Assembly: GCA_029777945.1 (NCBI GenBank)
Contig: JAKORG010000080.1
Span: 1-64,000, forward strand
Source: Deltaproteobacteria bacterium
Lineage (GTDB): Bacteria > Desulfobacterota > Syntrophorhabdia > Syntrophorhabdales > Syntrophorhabdaceae
Length of the DNA: 64,000 bases
Direction: 5' to 3'
Part shown: piece after piece, positions 50,818 through 59,207 of the stretch
How the letters are laid out: each line of letters begins with the position of its first letter
Position numbering within the stretch: position 1 is the stretch's first letter
Made by a program: the position numbers and the translations under genes
The notes under the pieces: model-generated
The model's input: the letters and a program-made list of their open reading frames with translations, nothing else
Database searches by the model: none
What the model was told of the DNA's origin: nothing

Positions 50818-52965
50818 TTACTTTTTTAAAATCAATTGTTCTGCGAGTTTTAAATATTTTTCCTGCCATTTTTTGTCTTCTTGAGGAACAAGAGAATAAG
50901 CATAATTAAAAAGAATTTTTGCGTCTTTTACATTACCGGAAAGCATAGCAGCCATGCATACATCATAAAAAAATTTATAGTCTTTTTGGGTAAAAGGATC
51001 TGTAATTAATTTAAATGTTTTATACGCCTTTTTAAATGCCTTTTTTTTCATATACGTGTTACCGATTTCTCGGTATATCTCAACTTTATTTATTGTTCTG
51101 TTAAGGGCGTTTTCATAACTTATTAAGGCTTCGTCAAATTTTTGTAAGCCCTGCAAAGCATCGCCTTTTAATTTATAACCTATAGGTAATTCTGGGTAAG
51201 ACCTTATTATTTTTTCTACATATTTTAGTGACTGTTCAAACTCTTGCCTTTTGTTATAAATCAATGCCAGTATTTGATTTGTGAGGATACAGTCAGGATA
51301 AATATTATGCATTTTTAAAACCTCGGTGAGAATATTCTCATCCTTTTTTTCTGTAATAATTTTGTCTATATTTATTTGGTAAAGATTATACGGATCTATT
51401 TCTTTTAATTCATATTCCTTTGCAATTATGGGAAAGCTTACCTTATCCACATACAGAATACCTGTTTCATCAAAAAAAACCGCTGTGTAATCAGGATATT
51501 TTTTTATTAGTGTTTTAAATTGGCTATTTCCTGATGGTGCTATAATAAATTGAGGCCTATATTTACCTATAATGTAATTTAATCCCGTCTCTGAAGTAAA
51601 GGCATTGTTGGCAGTAAATATGTCTTCATTTAAAAATAAAAAAGGTATCTCCATGTCCATAAAAATTTTGTATTTGGGATATAACACCCACTGTAGATAC
51701 CCTCCATAATTTGGATGGTTAAAAACCTTTCCATGGGCATCTATTCTATTTAAAAAAGTGCATATGCCTTCAGGAAGATTTCTTTGAGAAAATGGATATT
51801 TTTTAGGCATATAGGCAAATGTCTCTTTTACTGTCAAAAAAGATGACACTATAAATAAGGTGGTTAAGATTGCAAAAACAGGCTTTAAAAATTTTTCCCT
51901 GAGATTATTTATCTCCAACAATTGAATAAAATCTTTTAAGATTGGCAGAGAAAAAAGTGCGTATTCATATCTGAAACGATTTGCCTTGCTTAGAAGTATA
52001 ATACCGGCAACAAAAAGAATAAAATGGCTTATATTTTTTCCTTTTTTATTAAAAATTTTTATTATAATGGCAATACATGATGAAAAAAAGATTATATTAA
52101 ATATAGTGCCAAAGGGCATTGTCATTTTTATAACCTGAAAGGAAAATAGTTCCTCTATCTTTATCTTCGCTATCTCAAATATATAGAGCGATGCAAATTC
52201 AGTGGGTATAAATGGCACCCAGGTTAAGTCTGTCCGGTGGGGGGTTAAAAAAACAGAGCCTATACTTACAATAAGGGGTATTAAAAACAAAAGCTCCCTG
52301 TTTTCGATATGTTTTTTTTCTTTTATTTTGTTTAGAAAAAAATCTATTAAATATGCAAGGATTATTAAAATCATTACTGGATAAACAATACCGTGAAGAT
52401 TAACCCATAGAATGGAAACAACAGGCAAAAAGAAGGTGTATCGTGGCTTCAATTCCAGAATATAGATAAAAAGCACAATAAAAAGGTATGTGAACATATG
52501 GGGTCTTATAAGATGAAAACGGGGAATTAAAAAAAGGACAAAGAGAGAAAAAGTAATTGCCCTATAGATTGTAGGCTTGTCTTTTAAATTTTTATTAAGA
52601 ATTAGATAAATTAATAACATAATAGCAATAAAAATTAATGCCCTTAAAAAGACAAGACCATAATAACCGGAAAATGTGTAAATCTTATAGACAAGCAATT
52701 GAAAAAGCCAATAATAGTCCACCCATTCCCTTGGAGGTTCGATGAATGAAAAAAAACTGCTGTCCCTTGGAATAGAATTATGCTCAAGGATATATCTACC
52801 GCCATTTAGGTGGTACCACAAATCCGTATCGCCAGCATATATAGGCCATTGAAATAGATAAAACAAAACATAACTGATTAAAAATATGATATAAATAATA
52901 CAATAATTACTGAACAACCAATTTTTATTTTCTTTAAAAAACATATTAAAGCGCGTAAGAATCAT
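50818..52965 (-). CDS. Multi-pass membrane protein with C-terminal TPR region
   Basis: The 715-residue protein has about ten to twelve hydrophobic segments in its first 400 residues with a DTDLWYHLNGGRYI motif near residue 45 typical of large membrane glycosyltransferases/O-antigen-ligase-like proteins. A periplasmic region (about 400-560) contains HPNYGGYLQWVLYP. TPR-like repeats fill about 560-700 (AYSLVPQEDKKWQEKYL at the end). It may act on surface glycans or on glycosylation of pilin or other proteins, but I do not recognise a specific family. An inverted repeat lies just upstream (52983). Confidence 0.65.
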   Translation of the reverse strand: MILTRFNMFFKENKNWLFSNYCIIYIIFLISYVLFYLFQWPIYAGDTDLWYHLNGGRYILEHNSIPRDSSFFSFIEPPREWVDYYWLFQLLVYKIYTFSGYYGLVFLRALIFIAIMLLIYLILNKNLKDKPTIYRAITFSLFVLFLIPRFHLIRPHMFTYLFIVLFIYILELKPRYTFFLPVVSILWVNLHGIVYPVMILIILAYLIDFFLNKIKEKKHIENRELLFLIPLIVSIGSVFLTPHRTDLTWVPFIPTEFASLYIFEIAKIKIEELFSFQVIKMTMPFGTIFNIIFFSSCIAIIIKIFNKKGKNISHFILFVAGIILLSKANRFRYEYALFSLPILKDFIQLLEINNLREKFLKPVFAILTTLFIVSSFLTVKETFAYMPKKYPFSQRNLPEGICTFLNRIDAHGKVFNHPNYGGYLQWVLYPKYKIFMDMEIPFLFLNEDIFTANNAFTSETGLNYIIGKYRPQFIIAPSGNSQFKTLIKKYPDYTAVFFDETGILYVDKVSFPIIAKEYELKEIDPYNLYQINIDKIITEKKDENILTEVLKMHNIYPDCILTNQILALIYNKRQEFEQSLKYVEKIIRSYPELPIGYKLKGDALQGLQKFDEALISYENALNRTINKVEIYREIGNTYMKKKAFKKAYKTFKLITDPFTQKDYKFFYDVCMAAMLSGNVKDAKILFNYAYSLVPQEDKKWQEKYLKLAEQLILKK

Positions 52966-52982
52966 GATTTTTGAGTGGTTTT

Positions 52983-53008
52983 ACATTACTATACTTTGAA
53001 AGTAATGT
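52983..53008. repeat. Inverted repeat with 8-bp arms upstream of the TPR membrane gene
   Basis: ACATTACT (52983-52990) and AGTAATGT (53001-53008) are perfect complements around 10 nt. It lies between the HD-GYP gene's stop (53074) and the membrane-protein start (52965). It may be a regulator site or an RNA hairpin; no T-run follows. Confidence 0.45.
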
Positions 53009-53073
53009 TCAAGGGTAAATATATGTAGCAAACTATGATGAATTTAGTAATTTATTAAAAGGATTGCCTTACA

Positions 53074-54198
53074 TTATCTTCTTTTAATATCTTCCTCAGC
53101 AGATGAGTATTTCTGGGCAACTTCAAAGCACTGGTCTGATATTTTTAAAAAGGCATCTACCACATCCGGGTCAAAGTGTATGCCGTAACCTGATTTTATG
53201 ATCTCTACTGCCTGTTCGTGAGGAAATGCAGGTTTGTATATTCTTTTAGTTATAAGAGCATCATAAACATCTGCTACTGCCATAAGTCTTGCTGAAATGG
53301 GGATGTCGTCACCAGTCAAACCTTCAGGATAACCTGTGCCACACCACTTCTCCTGATGGGAGTATGCAATTTCCTTTGCAATATCAAGAAACGACCTTAT
53401 TTTACCAATTCTTTGCTCGGCAGATAAAATTGCATCCCTTCCTAAAATTGTATGTTTTTGCATGATTGTAAATTCTTCAGGTGTAAGTTTCGCAGGTTTA
53501 AGGAGGATATTATCTGGCACTCCCACCTTGCCAATATCATGTAAGGGTGCTGATTTATACAGTAGTTCTATGTTTGCATCTGTGAGAAAATGTTTGAATC
53601 TCGGATGATTTTTTAACTTATTAGCAATTAATTTTACATATATTTGTGTCCTTTTTATATGATTACCTGTTTCTGTATCTCTGGTTTCTGCGAGGGACGC
53701 TAAGGCCATAATCGTTACATCCTGAATGGCAACTATTTCTTGAGTGCGTTTTAATATCTCTTTTTCTAAAAATTTGTTTTTATCTTTTAAAAAGTCCCTT
53801 GCATCTTTCAACATTAGATGGTTTTTTATCCTTGCAAGGAGTATAGGGGGGCTTATTGGCTTTGTAATATAGTCAACAGCACCTAACTCAAGCCCCTTCT
53901 TTTCTTCCTGAACACCTGTTTGAGATGTTAAAAAAATTACAGGTATATCACAGGTTTCAGGATTTAATTTTATTTGCCTTAAAACCTCGTAACCATCCAT
54001 ACCGGGCATAACTATATCAAGAAGAATTAAATCGGGTTTATCTGACAGTTCAAGTGTTTTCAATGCCTTTTCACCATTTGTTGCAATCTTCGTTCTGTAT
54101 AGGTCTTTTAAAAGGGCACTTAGCATCACAATTATATCTGGAGAATCGTCTACAATTAATATAGAATGTATTTTTGGTTGATATATGAGCTCATTCAT
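53074..54198 (-). CDS. Response regulator with HD-GYP phosphodiesterase domain
   Basis: The 374-residue protein joins a receiver domain (about 10-130; LIVDDSPD, phospho-Asp in LLDIVMPGMDGYE, FLTSQTG, YITKPISP) to an HD-GYP domain (about 160-355). Metal and signature motifs are TGNHIKRTQ, LHDIGKVGVPDNIL, YSHQEKWCGTGYPEGL and MAVADVYDAL. HD-GYP proteins hydrolyse cyclic di-GMP, so this may oppose the GGDEF protein at 36066. The partner kinase is not adjacent. TATAAG/TATATT-type AT-rich sequence precedes the start. Confidence 0.93.
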   Translation of the reverse strand: MNELIYQPKIHSILIVDDSPDIIVMLSALLKDLYRTKIATNGEKALKTLELSDKPDLILLDIVMPGMDGYEVLRQIKLNPETCDIPVIFLTSQTGVQEEKKGLELGAVDYITKPISPPILLARIKNHLMLKDARDFLKDKNKFLEKEILKRTQEIVAIQDVTIMALASLAETRDTETGNHIKRTQIYVKLIANKLKNHPRFKHFLTDANIELLYKSAPLHDIGKVGVPDNILLKPAKLTPEEFTIMQKHTILGRDAILSAEQRIGKIRSFLDIAKEIAYSHQEKWCGTGYPEGLTGDDIPISARLMAVADVYDALITKRIYKPAFPHEQAVEIIKSGYGIHFDPDVVDAFLKISDQCFEVAQKYSSAEEDIKRR

Positions 54199-54311
54199 AT
54201 GATTAATATACTTATAACTTCATCTAAAATCGAGTTTTTTATAAAATATCTTCATATTATGCTCATCATACTTGCAAGATATACCTCTTATATATTATAT
54301 AATTAAGGCAC

Positions 54312-54383
54312 GCCGACATAGCTCAGTGGTAGAGCAGCACACTCGTAATGCGCAGGTCGTGGGTTCAAATCCCACTGTCGGCT
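54312..54383 (+). tRNA. tRNA-Thr (anticodon CGT)
   Basis: Acceptor GCCGACA pairs with TGTCGGC; D arm GCTC/GAGC; anticodon stem GCACA/TGCGC with one A-C mismatch and loop CTCGTAA (anticodon CGT); T arm GTGGG/CCCAC with loop TTCAAAT; discriminator T. CCA is not encoded. TATAAT (54298-54303) lies close upstream. Confidence 0.93.
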
Positions 54384-54483
54384 GATAAATTTCCCACACA
54401 AAGCTTTTATCATAACAAATGGTAATAACCTTTGTCTTTTAACCCAACAAATACCATTTAAGTAACAAACCGCTCAATTATCC

Positions 54484-54521
54484 TTGACATTTTAGTTAAG
54501 GGATGTAATATAGTCCCTTAA
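54484..54521 (+). promoter_or_regulatory. Promoter and inverted repeat before the YihY-family gene
   Basis: TTGACA (54484-54489) and TAATAT (54506-54511) are 16 nt apart. An 8-bp perfect dyad TTAAGGGA (54496-54503)/TCCCTTAA (54514-54521) brackets the -10 and start, suggesting an operator. No Shine-Dalgarno lies before the ATG at 54528. The remainder of 54199-54527 holds the tRNA and nothing else I can identify. Confidence 0.55.
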
Positions 54522-54527
54522 TAATAG

Positions 54528-55853
54528 ATGATTAAAACAATAAAGCATTTTGCAAAAAATACTATCTGGGAAATAGATATAGATAAGTTACCAGTATATA
54601 GAGCATATCCCATATTAATTCTAAGGATAATTTTTCTTGCCTTATTCAATTTCTACAAAAAAAATACCATGGATCATGCCTCTGTGCTTACATATTACAC
54701 AATACTGAACATTGTCCCTATCATTGCAGTTGTATTTAGCATTGCTAAGGGTTTTGGTATAGAAAGATTTGTTGAAAAGCAAATTATGAAGATTGCATTA
54801 AATGCAAAGTGGCAGGTAGAAATTACACAACAGATTATAAGGTTTTCCATAAATCTTCTCGAACAGGCAAAGGGTGGTATAATTGCTGGGATAGGTATAA
54901 TACTTCTTTTATGGACTGTAATAGCCATACTTGGAAAAATCGAATTTGCATTTAATAAAATTTGGGGCATAAAAAAGGAGAGGACATTATCAAGAAAGTT
55001 TATAGATTACATGGCCATTTTTATTATTGCACCAATACTGTTTACGATTTCGAATAGTATAACAATTCTTATATCAACAAAGCTTGGGCCTGTAATGGCA
55101 TTTTTAGGTTTTAAAGGAATAACGATAAATTTTATAAGCATATTGCTCAAATTATTATCTTACATTTCTTTTTGGTTATTGCTAACAGCAATGTATATGA
55201 TTATGCCAAACACCAGGATACCTTTTATACCAGCAATAACAGGAGCAATAATCTCTGGGACATTATTACAACTCATTCAATATGTTTATATAAATTTTCA
55301 AATAGGTGTTACCAAATATGGAGCAATATACGGAAGTCTTGCAGCACTGCCACTTTTTTTTATATGGATAAAAACGAGCTGGATTATTGTTCTTTTCGGC
55401 GTTGAGATTGCGTATGCAACGGAAAATAGAAATGTTTATACCTGGAAACCTCACTATTTGGATGTTAGCGTCTACACCAAGAAGATTTTGTTGCTTTCTG
55501 TATTTAAACTTATATGCAAACAATTCTATGAAGTAAAACAACCCTTAACTATAAAAGAAATTTCCAGTATCTTAAAGGTACCTATATTCATTATAAAAGA
55601 TATTATGCAAGCCCTTATTTCTTCAAAGCTCGTTATAAAAGTTTCAGAAGATAATAAGGATAGCTTGTTTCAACCTGCAAGGCCGCCAGAAGAATTAACC
55701 ATCGAAGATGTGCTTTTTGCCTTTGAAAATGCTGGAATCATATACGATACCGGAAAATCGGAATATCTTAAAGAAACAAAAGAATTATTAGATAGATTTA
55801 ATATATCAATAAAGAATCTGCCAGAAAACTATAATATAAAAAAGATAATTTAA
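54528..55853 (+). CDS. YihY/virulence factor BrkB family membrane protein
   Basis: The 441-residue protein has a YihY core (about 30-285) with six hydrophobic helices; ASVLTYYTILNIVPIIAVVFS, WTVIAILGKIEFAFNKIW and YGAIYGSLAALPLFFIWIKTSWIIVLFGVEIAYA are the family landmarks. The C-terminal part (about 310-441) is cytoplasmic and resembles a winged-helix (LTIKEISSILKVPIFIIKDIM), as in the longer RNase BN-like members. The function is unsettled; older naming as ribonuclease BN is not supported. A stem-loop ends the gene. Confidence 0.88.
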   Translation: MIKTIKHFAKNTIWEIDIDKLPVYRAYPILILRIIFLALFNFYKKNTMDHASVLTYYTILNIVPIIAVVFSIAKGFGIERFVEKQIMKIALNAKWQVEITQQIIRFSINLLEQAKGGIIAGIGIILLLWTVIAILGKIEFAFNKIWGIKKERTLSRKFIDYMAIFIIAPILFTISNSITILISTKLGPVMAFLGFKGITINFISILLKLLSYISFWLLLTAMYMIMPNTRIPFIPAITGAIISGTLLQLIQYVYINFQIGVTKYGAIYGSLAALPLFFIWIKTSWIIVLFGVEIAYATENRNVYTWKPHYLDVSVYTKKILLLSVFKLICKQFYEVKQPLTIKEISSILKVPIFIIKDIMQALISSKLVIKVSEDNKDSLFQPARPPEELTIEDVLFAFENAGIIYDTGKSEYLKETKELLDRFNISIKNLPENYNIKKII

Positions 55854-55893
55854 GTAAGAACAACCTGGGATAGCGATTTCAGTTGTCTTACTT
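55852..55893 (+). terminator. Stem-loop after the YihY gene
   Basis: AAGTAAGA (55852-55859) with CAAC (55861-55864) pairs with GTTG (55882-55885) and TCTTACTT (55886-55893), 12 bp with one bulged A. It starts within the stop codon and is followed by A/T-rich sequence. It may serve both convergent genes. Confidence 0.55.
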
Positions 55894-55915
55894 TAAATTA
55901 TCTTTTTAATTAAAA

Positions 55916-56743
55916 TTATAAGTCAGGTGGTAAATCTTTTAGCTGGGCCAAAGAAAATACTGGTCCGTCCTTACACACATATTTAGAACCAATGTTACAT
56001 CTACCACAGATACCAATACCGCATTTCATTCTTTTCTCAAGGGTTGTTATTATCTGATCATCTTTAAAATTTAATTTTACGAGATTCTGCAATACAAACT
56101 TAATCATTATAGGTGGACCGCAGGTAATAGCTATAGTGTTATCAGGTTTTGGAGCTACCTCATTTAAAACTGTTGGCACAAAGCCTGTTCTTTTATCCCA
56201 ACCAGGATATTCATTGTCCACTGTTAAAATAAGATTTACATCTGGTCTAGATTCCCATTCTTTTAAATCATCTTTATAGCATAGGTCTGGTGGTGTCCTT
56301 GCCCCATAAATTATTGTGATATCTTCATAGTCTTTTCTGTTATCGAGCATAAAAAGTATAAGGGTCCTAAGGGGGGCAAGCCCTATACCACCCCCGATAA
56401 AAAGTATATTTTTACCTTTCATCTCCTCATAGGGAAACCAATTTCCGAGTGGTGCCCTGACACCTATCTGGTCACCTTCATGAAGTTCGTGTAATGCTGT
56501 TGTAACTTCACCTACCTTCATTACACTAAACTGGAGATATTCCATTCTTGTAGGGGGTGAATTTATAACAAATGTAGATTCTCCAACGCCAAAGACCGAC
56601 AATTGTCCAACCTGTCCTGGTTCAAATTTAAAGGTCTTCATCTTTTCATGGTCATTAAATACAACTTGAAATGATTTTATATTTGGAGTTTCTTCAATGA
56701 TTTTCGTAATAGTTGCTAATTCAGGCAGGTAGGGATTTTTCAT
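55916..56743 (-). CDS. flxA: FlxA-like FAD/NAD(P)H oxidoreductase subunit
   Basis: The 275-residue protein is a ferredoxin-NADP reductase-type flavoprotein: an FAD barrel (FEPGQVGQLSVFGVGESTF, INSPP) and a NAD-binding half (ILFIGGGIGLAPLRTL, IYGARTP, TCGPPIM). It ends in a [2Fe-2S] site, MKCGIGICGRCNIG and CKDGPV, as in dihydroorotate dehydrogenase B and sulfhydrogenase gamma subunits. In the Flx-Hdr complex it accepts electrons from NADH. It overlaps flxB by 4 nt and is the last gene of the operon. Sulfhydrogenase/AsrB-type naming would also fit. Confidence 0.85.
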   Translation of the reverse strand: MKNPYLPELATITKIIEETPNIKSFQVVFNDHEKMKTFKFEPGQVGQLSVFGVGESTFVINSPPTRMEYLQFSVMKVGEVTTALHELHEGDQIGVRAPLGNWFPYEEMKGKNILFIGGGIGLAPLRTLILFMLDNRKDYEDITIIYGARTPPDLCYKDDLKEWESRPDVNLILTVDNEYPGWDKRTGFVPTVLNEVAPKPDNTIAITCGPPIMIKFVLQNLVKLNFKDDQIITTLEKRMKCGIGICGRCNIGSKYVCKDGPVFSLAQLKDLPPDL

Positions 56744-57822
56744 GCTTCTCCCCCATTTGATGTTAAAGTCTTATTTTCACTATTTGTATCTGACAATTCA
56801 TCTACAACTTTACTGATATCTACTGAAACAGGACAGTATCTTATACACCTGCCACACCCACAGCATGCGAGCACACCGTTGTATTTTTCAGGATAATATA
56901 AGAATTTATGTCCAACCCTATTTTTAAATCTATGAAATTTTGTGGGCCTTGGATTATGGCCGCTTGCTTCCAATGTAAAATGGGGAAACATACAGGCATC
57001 CCAGCTACGCAATCTTTCTGCTTCCCAAATCTTATTTTCATCTGTTATGTTGAAGCAGTAGCATGTTGGGCAGAGAAAAGTACATGCACCACAGCTTAAG
57101 CATTTACTAAGGGCTAATTCCCAAAAACTATCGTCATTAAATTTCTCTTGAGATATTTGGGGTTTTCCAGCCTTTTTAAAAGGGTTTTTTACCTTATTTT
57201 TTACATCTTCCTGTTTCTTTTGCGCTTCCTCAAGATATTTTGAACCGTCTTCAATGAATTTTGATTGGATTACTGCCTTTCCTTTTTCTGTTACAGGTTC
57301 TAATACGAATCCGCCACTTACTTCTGTCATTAAAATATCTGAACCTTCTTTGTCTGATGGGGTGCTACCAACGGCTGTGCAAAAGCATCCTGGAGAGACA
57401 TTCGGACAACTAAAGCCAATTATAACGGTTTTCTCACGCCTTCCCACATAGTAAGGATCTGGTATGTCTGAATCCTTGTATACCCTATCGTAAACTGTAA
57501 AACCCTTTGCATCACAGGGTCTTGCAGCAAAGATAACTGTATCTTTAAAATCCATCTTCTCCTGTATTTTTACATCAATCTTATCAGGTTGTTCCTCTTT
57601 TTTTGAAAAAGTGAATGTTAATAAAGTTTCGTATTGGGGAAATATAACAGTTTTAGGCGGAATATTTGCAGGTCTATCGAGGCAGATAGTACTGTTTTCC
57701 TGAAACAGTTTAAAGGCAACTACATCATCATCTGCTACTGGAACATAAACAACAGATTTTGTTGCTAATTCCTTTAAAAATTCCACTAAATTTTCTTTTT
57801 TAAGAAAGCCTAACTCTGTCAT
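56740..57822 (-). CDS. flxB: FlxB-like iron-sulfur protein
   Basis: The 360-residue protein resembles the beta subunits of sulfhydrogenases/AsrA: N-terminal GFLKKENLVEFLKEL, AARPCDAKGFTVYDRVY and GFSCPNVSPGCFCTAVG, and two ferredoxin clusters near the C terminus (CLSCGACTFLCPTCYCF and CCGCGRCIRYCPVSVD). It would pass electrons from the FAD subunit. It overlaps flxC by 4 nt and flxA by 4 nt. The final segment (DTNSENKTLTSNGGEA) is not conserved. Confidence 0.82.
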   Translation of the reverse strand: MTELGFLKKENLVEFLKELATKSVVYVPVADDDVVAFKLFQENSTICLDRPANIPPKTVIFPQYETLLTFTFSKKEEQPDKIDVKIQEKMDFKDTVIFAARPCDAKGFTVYDRVYKDSDIPDPYYVGRREKTVIIGFSCPNVSPGCFCTAVGSTPSDKEGSDILMTEVSGGFVLEPVTEKGKAVIQSKFIEDGSKYLEEAQKKQEDVKNKVKNPFKKAGKPQISQEKFNDDSFWELALSKCLSCGACTFLCPTCYCFNITDENKIWEAERLRSWDACMFPHFTLEASGHNPRPTKFHRFKNRVGHKFLYYPEKYNGVLACCGCGRCIRYCPVSVDISKVVDELSDTNSENKTLTSNGGEA

Positions 57823-58778
57823 CCGATTTTATGCTCCTTAATTTTCAACTCATCTACATTAAAGGTATACATTGGTGGTTTATCATCAGGGTTTACCCCT
57901 GGCACATAATCAAACAATTCTTTCATTTCCAGATTAATCTTTCTCTTCAATGTATTTACTGGTATCCCCATGGGACATGCCCTTTCACACTCACCACACT
58001 CAACACACCTTCCAGCAAGATGAACTGTATGTATCAAATGAAACATGAATTTCTCTGTTAATGTAGCGCGCTGGCTTATCCAATGCGGTTCACGGCTCTC
58101 TGCAATACAGCTATCCTGGCATACACACATGGGGCAGGCATTTCTACACGCATAACAGCGAATACAGCGGTCGAACACCTTTTGCCAGTACGCCAGTTTT
58201 TCTTCAAGGCTCTTTTTATCAAATTCAATTATATCTTCATAGACACTCTCTTTTGGTTTATCTGACTTTATAGGGTCTCCGATTAAAATATCGTATATTA
58301 GAGGTGTTGGATACTGACATGTCTTACATTTATCAGGTGCTATATCCATTAAGGATAAAGTCTTGGTCTCTTTTTCGGTCTTTACATTAACATTGCCATT
58401 GTCTTCAAATGTTATATCATCGATATTTGCAAAATCTACTGCCTTTAATAGCTTTTTTAAGCTTATTACGCCACTACAAGGTAAACCGATTATTTTTACA
58501 TTCTCTCTATTTATCAGACCTTCTTGAATATATTGAACTATGGTTCTGCTATCGCAACCCTTAACTATAACCCCTACCTTTTTTCTTTTTAATGACGGCA
58601 GATATGAAGCGAGATTGTGAACACATCTCTGATCCCATATTAATTGATCAACCTTATCTTGAGTATTTATAAATAAAGGTGTTGCATGGACTTTATCGAA
58701 TCCTTCTGTATAACCAATAACGATATCTACTTCGTTTAATATTTGTTTTACAGCATCTTTTAGCTTATCTACTGACAC
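57819..58778 (-). CDS. flxC: FlxC-like iron-sulfur protein
   Basis: The 319-residue protein has an N-terminal domain (about 1-190) with KVGVIVKGCDSRTIVQYIQE, IGLPCSGVI and DKCKTCQYP, similar to the FrhB/HdrC-linked subunits, followed by two ferredoxin cluster motifs (RCIRCYACRNACPMCVC and RCVECGECERACPMGIP). It lies 3 nt after the MvhD-like gene and overlaps flxB by 4 nt. It would connect the FAD/NAD module to the Hdr module. Confidence 0.82.
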   Translation of the reverse strand: MSVDKLKDAVKQILNEVDIVIGYTEGFDKVHATPLFINTQDKVDQLIWDQRCVHNLASYLPSLKRKKVGVIVKGCDSRTIVQYIQEGLINRENVKIIGLPCSGVISLKKLLKAVDFANIDDITFEDNGNVNVKTEKETKTLSLMDIAPDKCKTCQYPTPLIYDILIGDPIKSDKPKESVYEDIIEFDKKSLEEKLAYWQKVFDRCIRCYACRNACPMCVCQDSCIAESREPHWISQRATLTEKFMFHLIHTVHLAGRCVECGECERACPMGIPVNTLKRKINLEMKELFDYVPGVNPDDKPPMYTFNVDELKIKEHKIG

Positions 58779-58781
58779 GCT

Positions 58782-59207
58782 TTAAGCCTCCCTTGTAAGA
58801 TTCAACGGGCCCAATTTATGAATTACTTCAGTGAAATCTTTAACTACCTGCTGCCATCTTGCACCTTCTGATGCAGAAACCCATGTATAGTGAAATCTTC
58901 TGTGGTCGATTCCCAGAAAAGGAAGCAATCTCTTTAACATCTCAAGACGCCTTCTGGCATAAAAATTACCATCAGAATAGTGACAGTCCCTTGGGTGACA
59001 ACCAGATACGAGAACCCCATCTGCACCATTTAATAATGCTTTTACAACAAATAATGGGTTCACCCTACCAGAACATGGAACTCTTATTATTCGGAGGTCT
59101 GTTGGCTGTTTGAAACGGCTTACTCCTGCTGTATCTGCACCACCATATGAACACCAGTTACATAGAAAACCAACGATTTTCATTTCTTTATTTTCTAAGC
59201 CAGACAT
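58782..59207 (-). CDS. flxD: FlxD/MvhD-like [2Fe-2S] protein
   Basis: The 141-residue protein is the MvhD/FlxD type: FLCNWCSYGGADTAG, VPCSGRVNPLFVVKALLNGADGV and SGCHPRDCHYSDGN hold five cysteines, and RRFHYTWVSASEGARW is the conserved C-terminal block. It carries electrons from the hydrogenase or Flx module to HdrA. It overlaps hdrA by 13 nt. Confidence 0.92.
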   Translation of the reverse strand: MSGLENKEMKIVGFLCNWCSYGGADTAGVSRFKQPTDLRIIRVPCSGRVNPLFVVKALLNGADGVLVSGCHPRDCHYSDGNFYARRRLEMLKRLLPFLGIDHRRFHYTWVSASEGARWQQVVKDFTEVIHKLGPLNLTREA

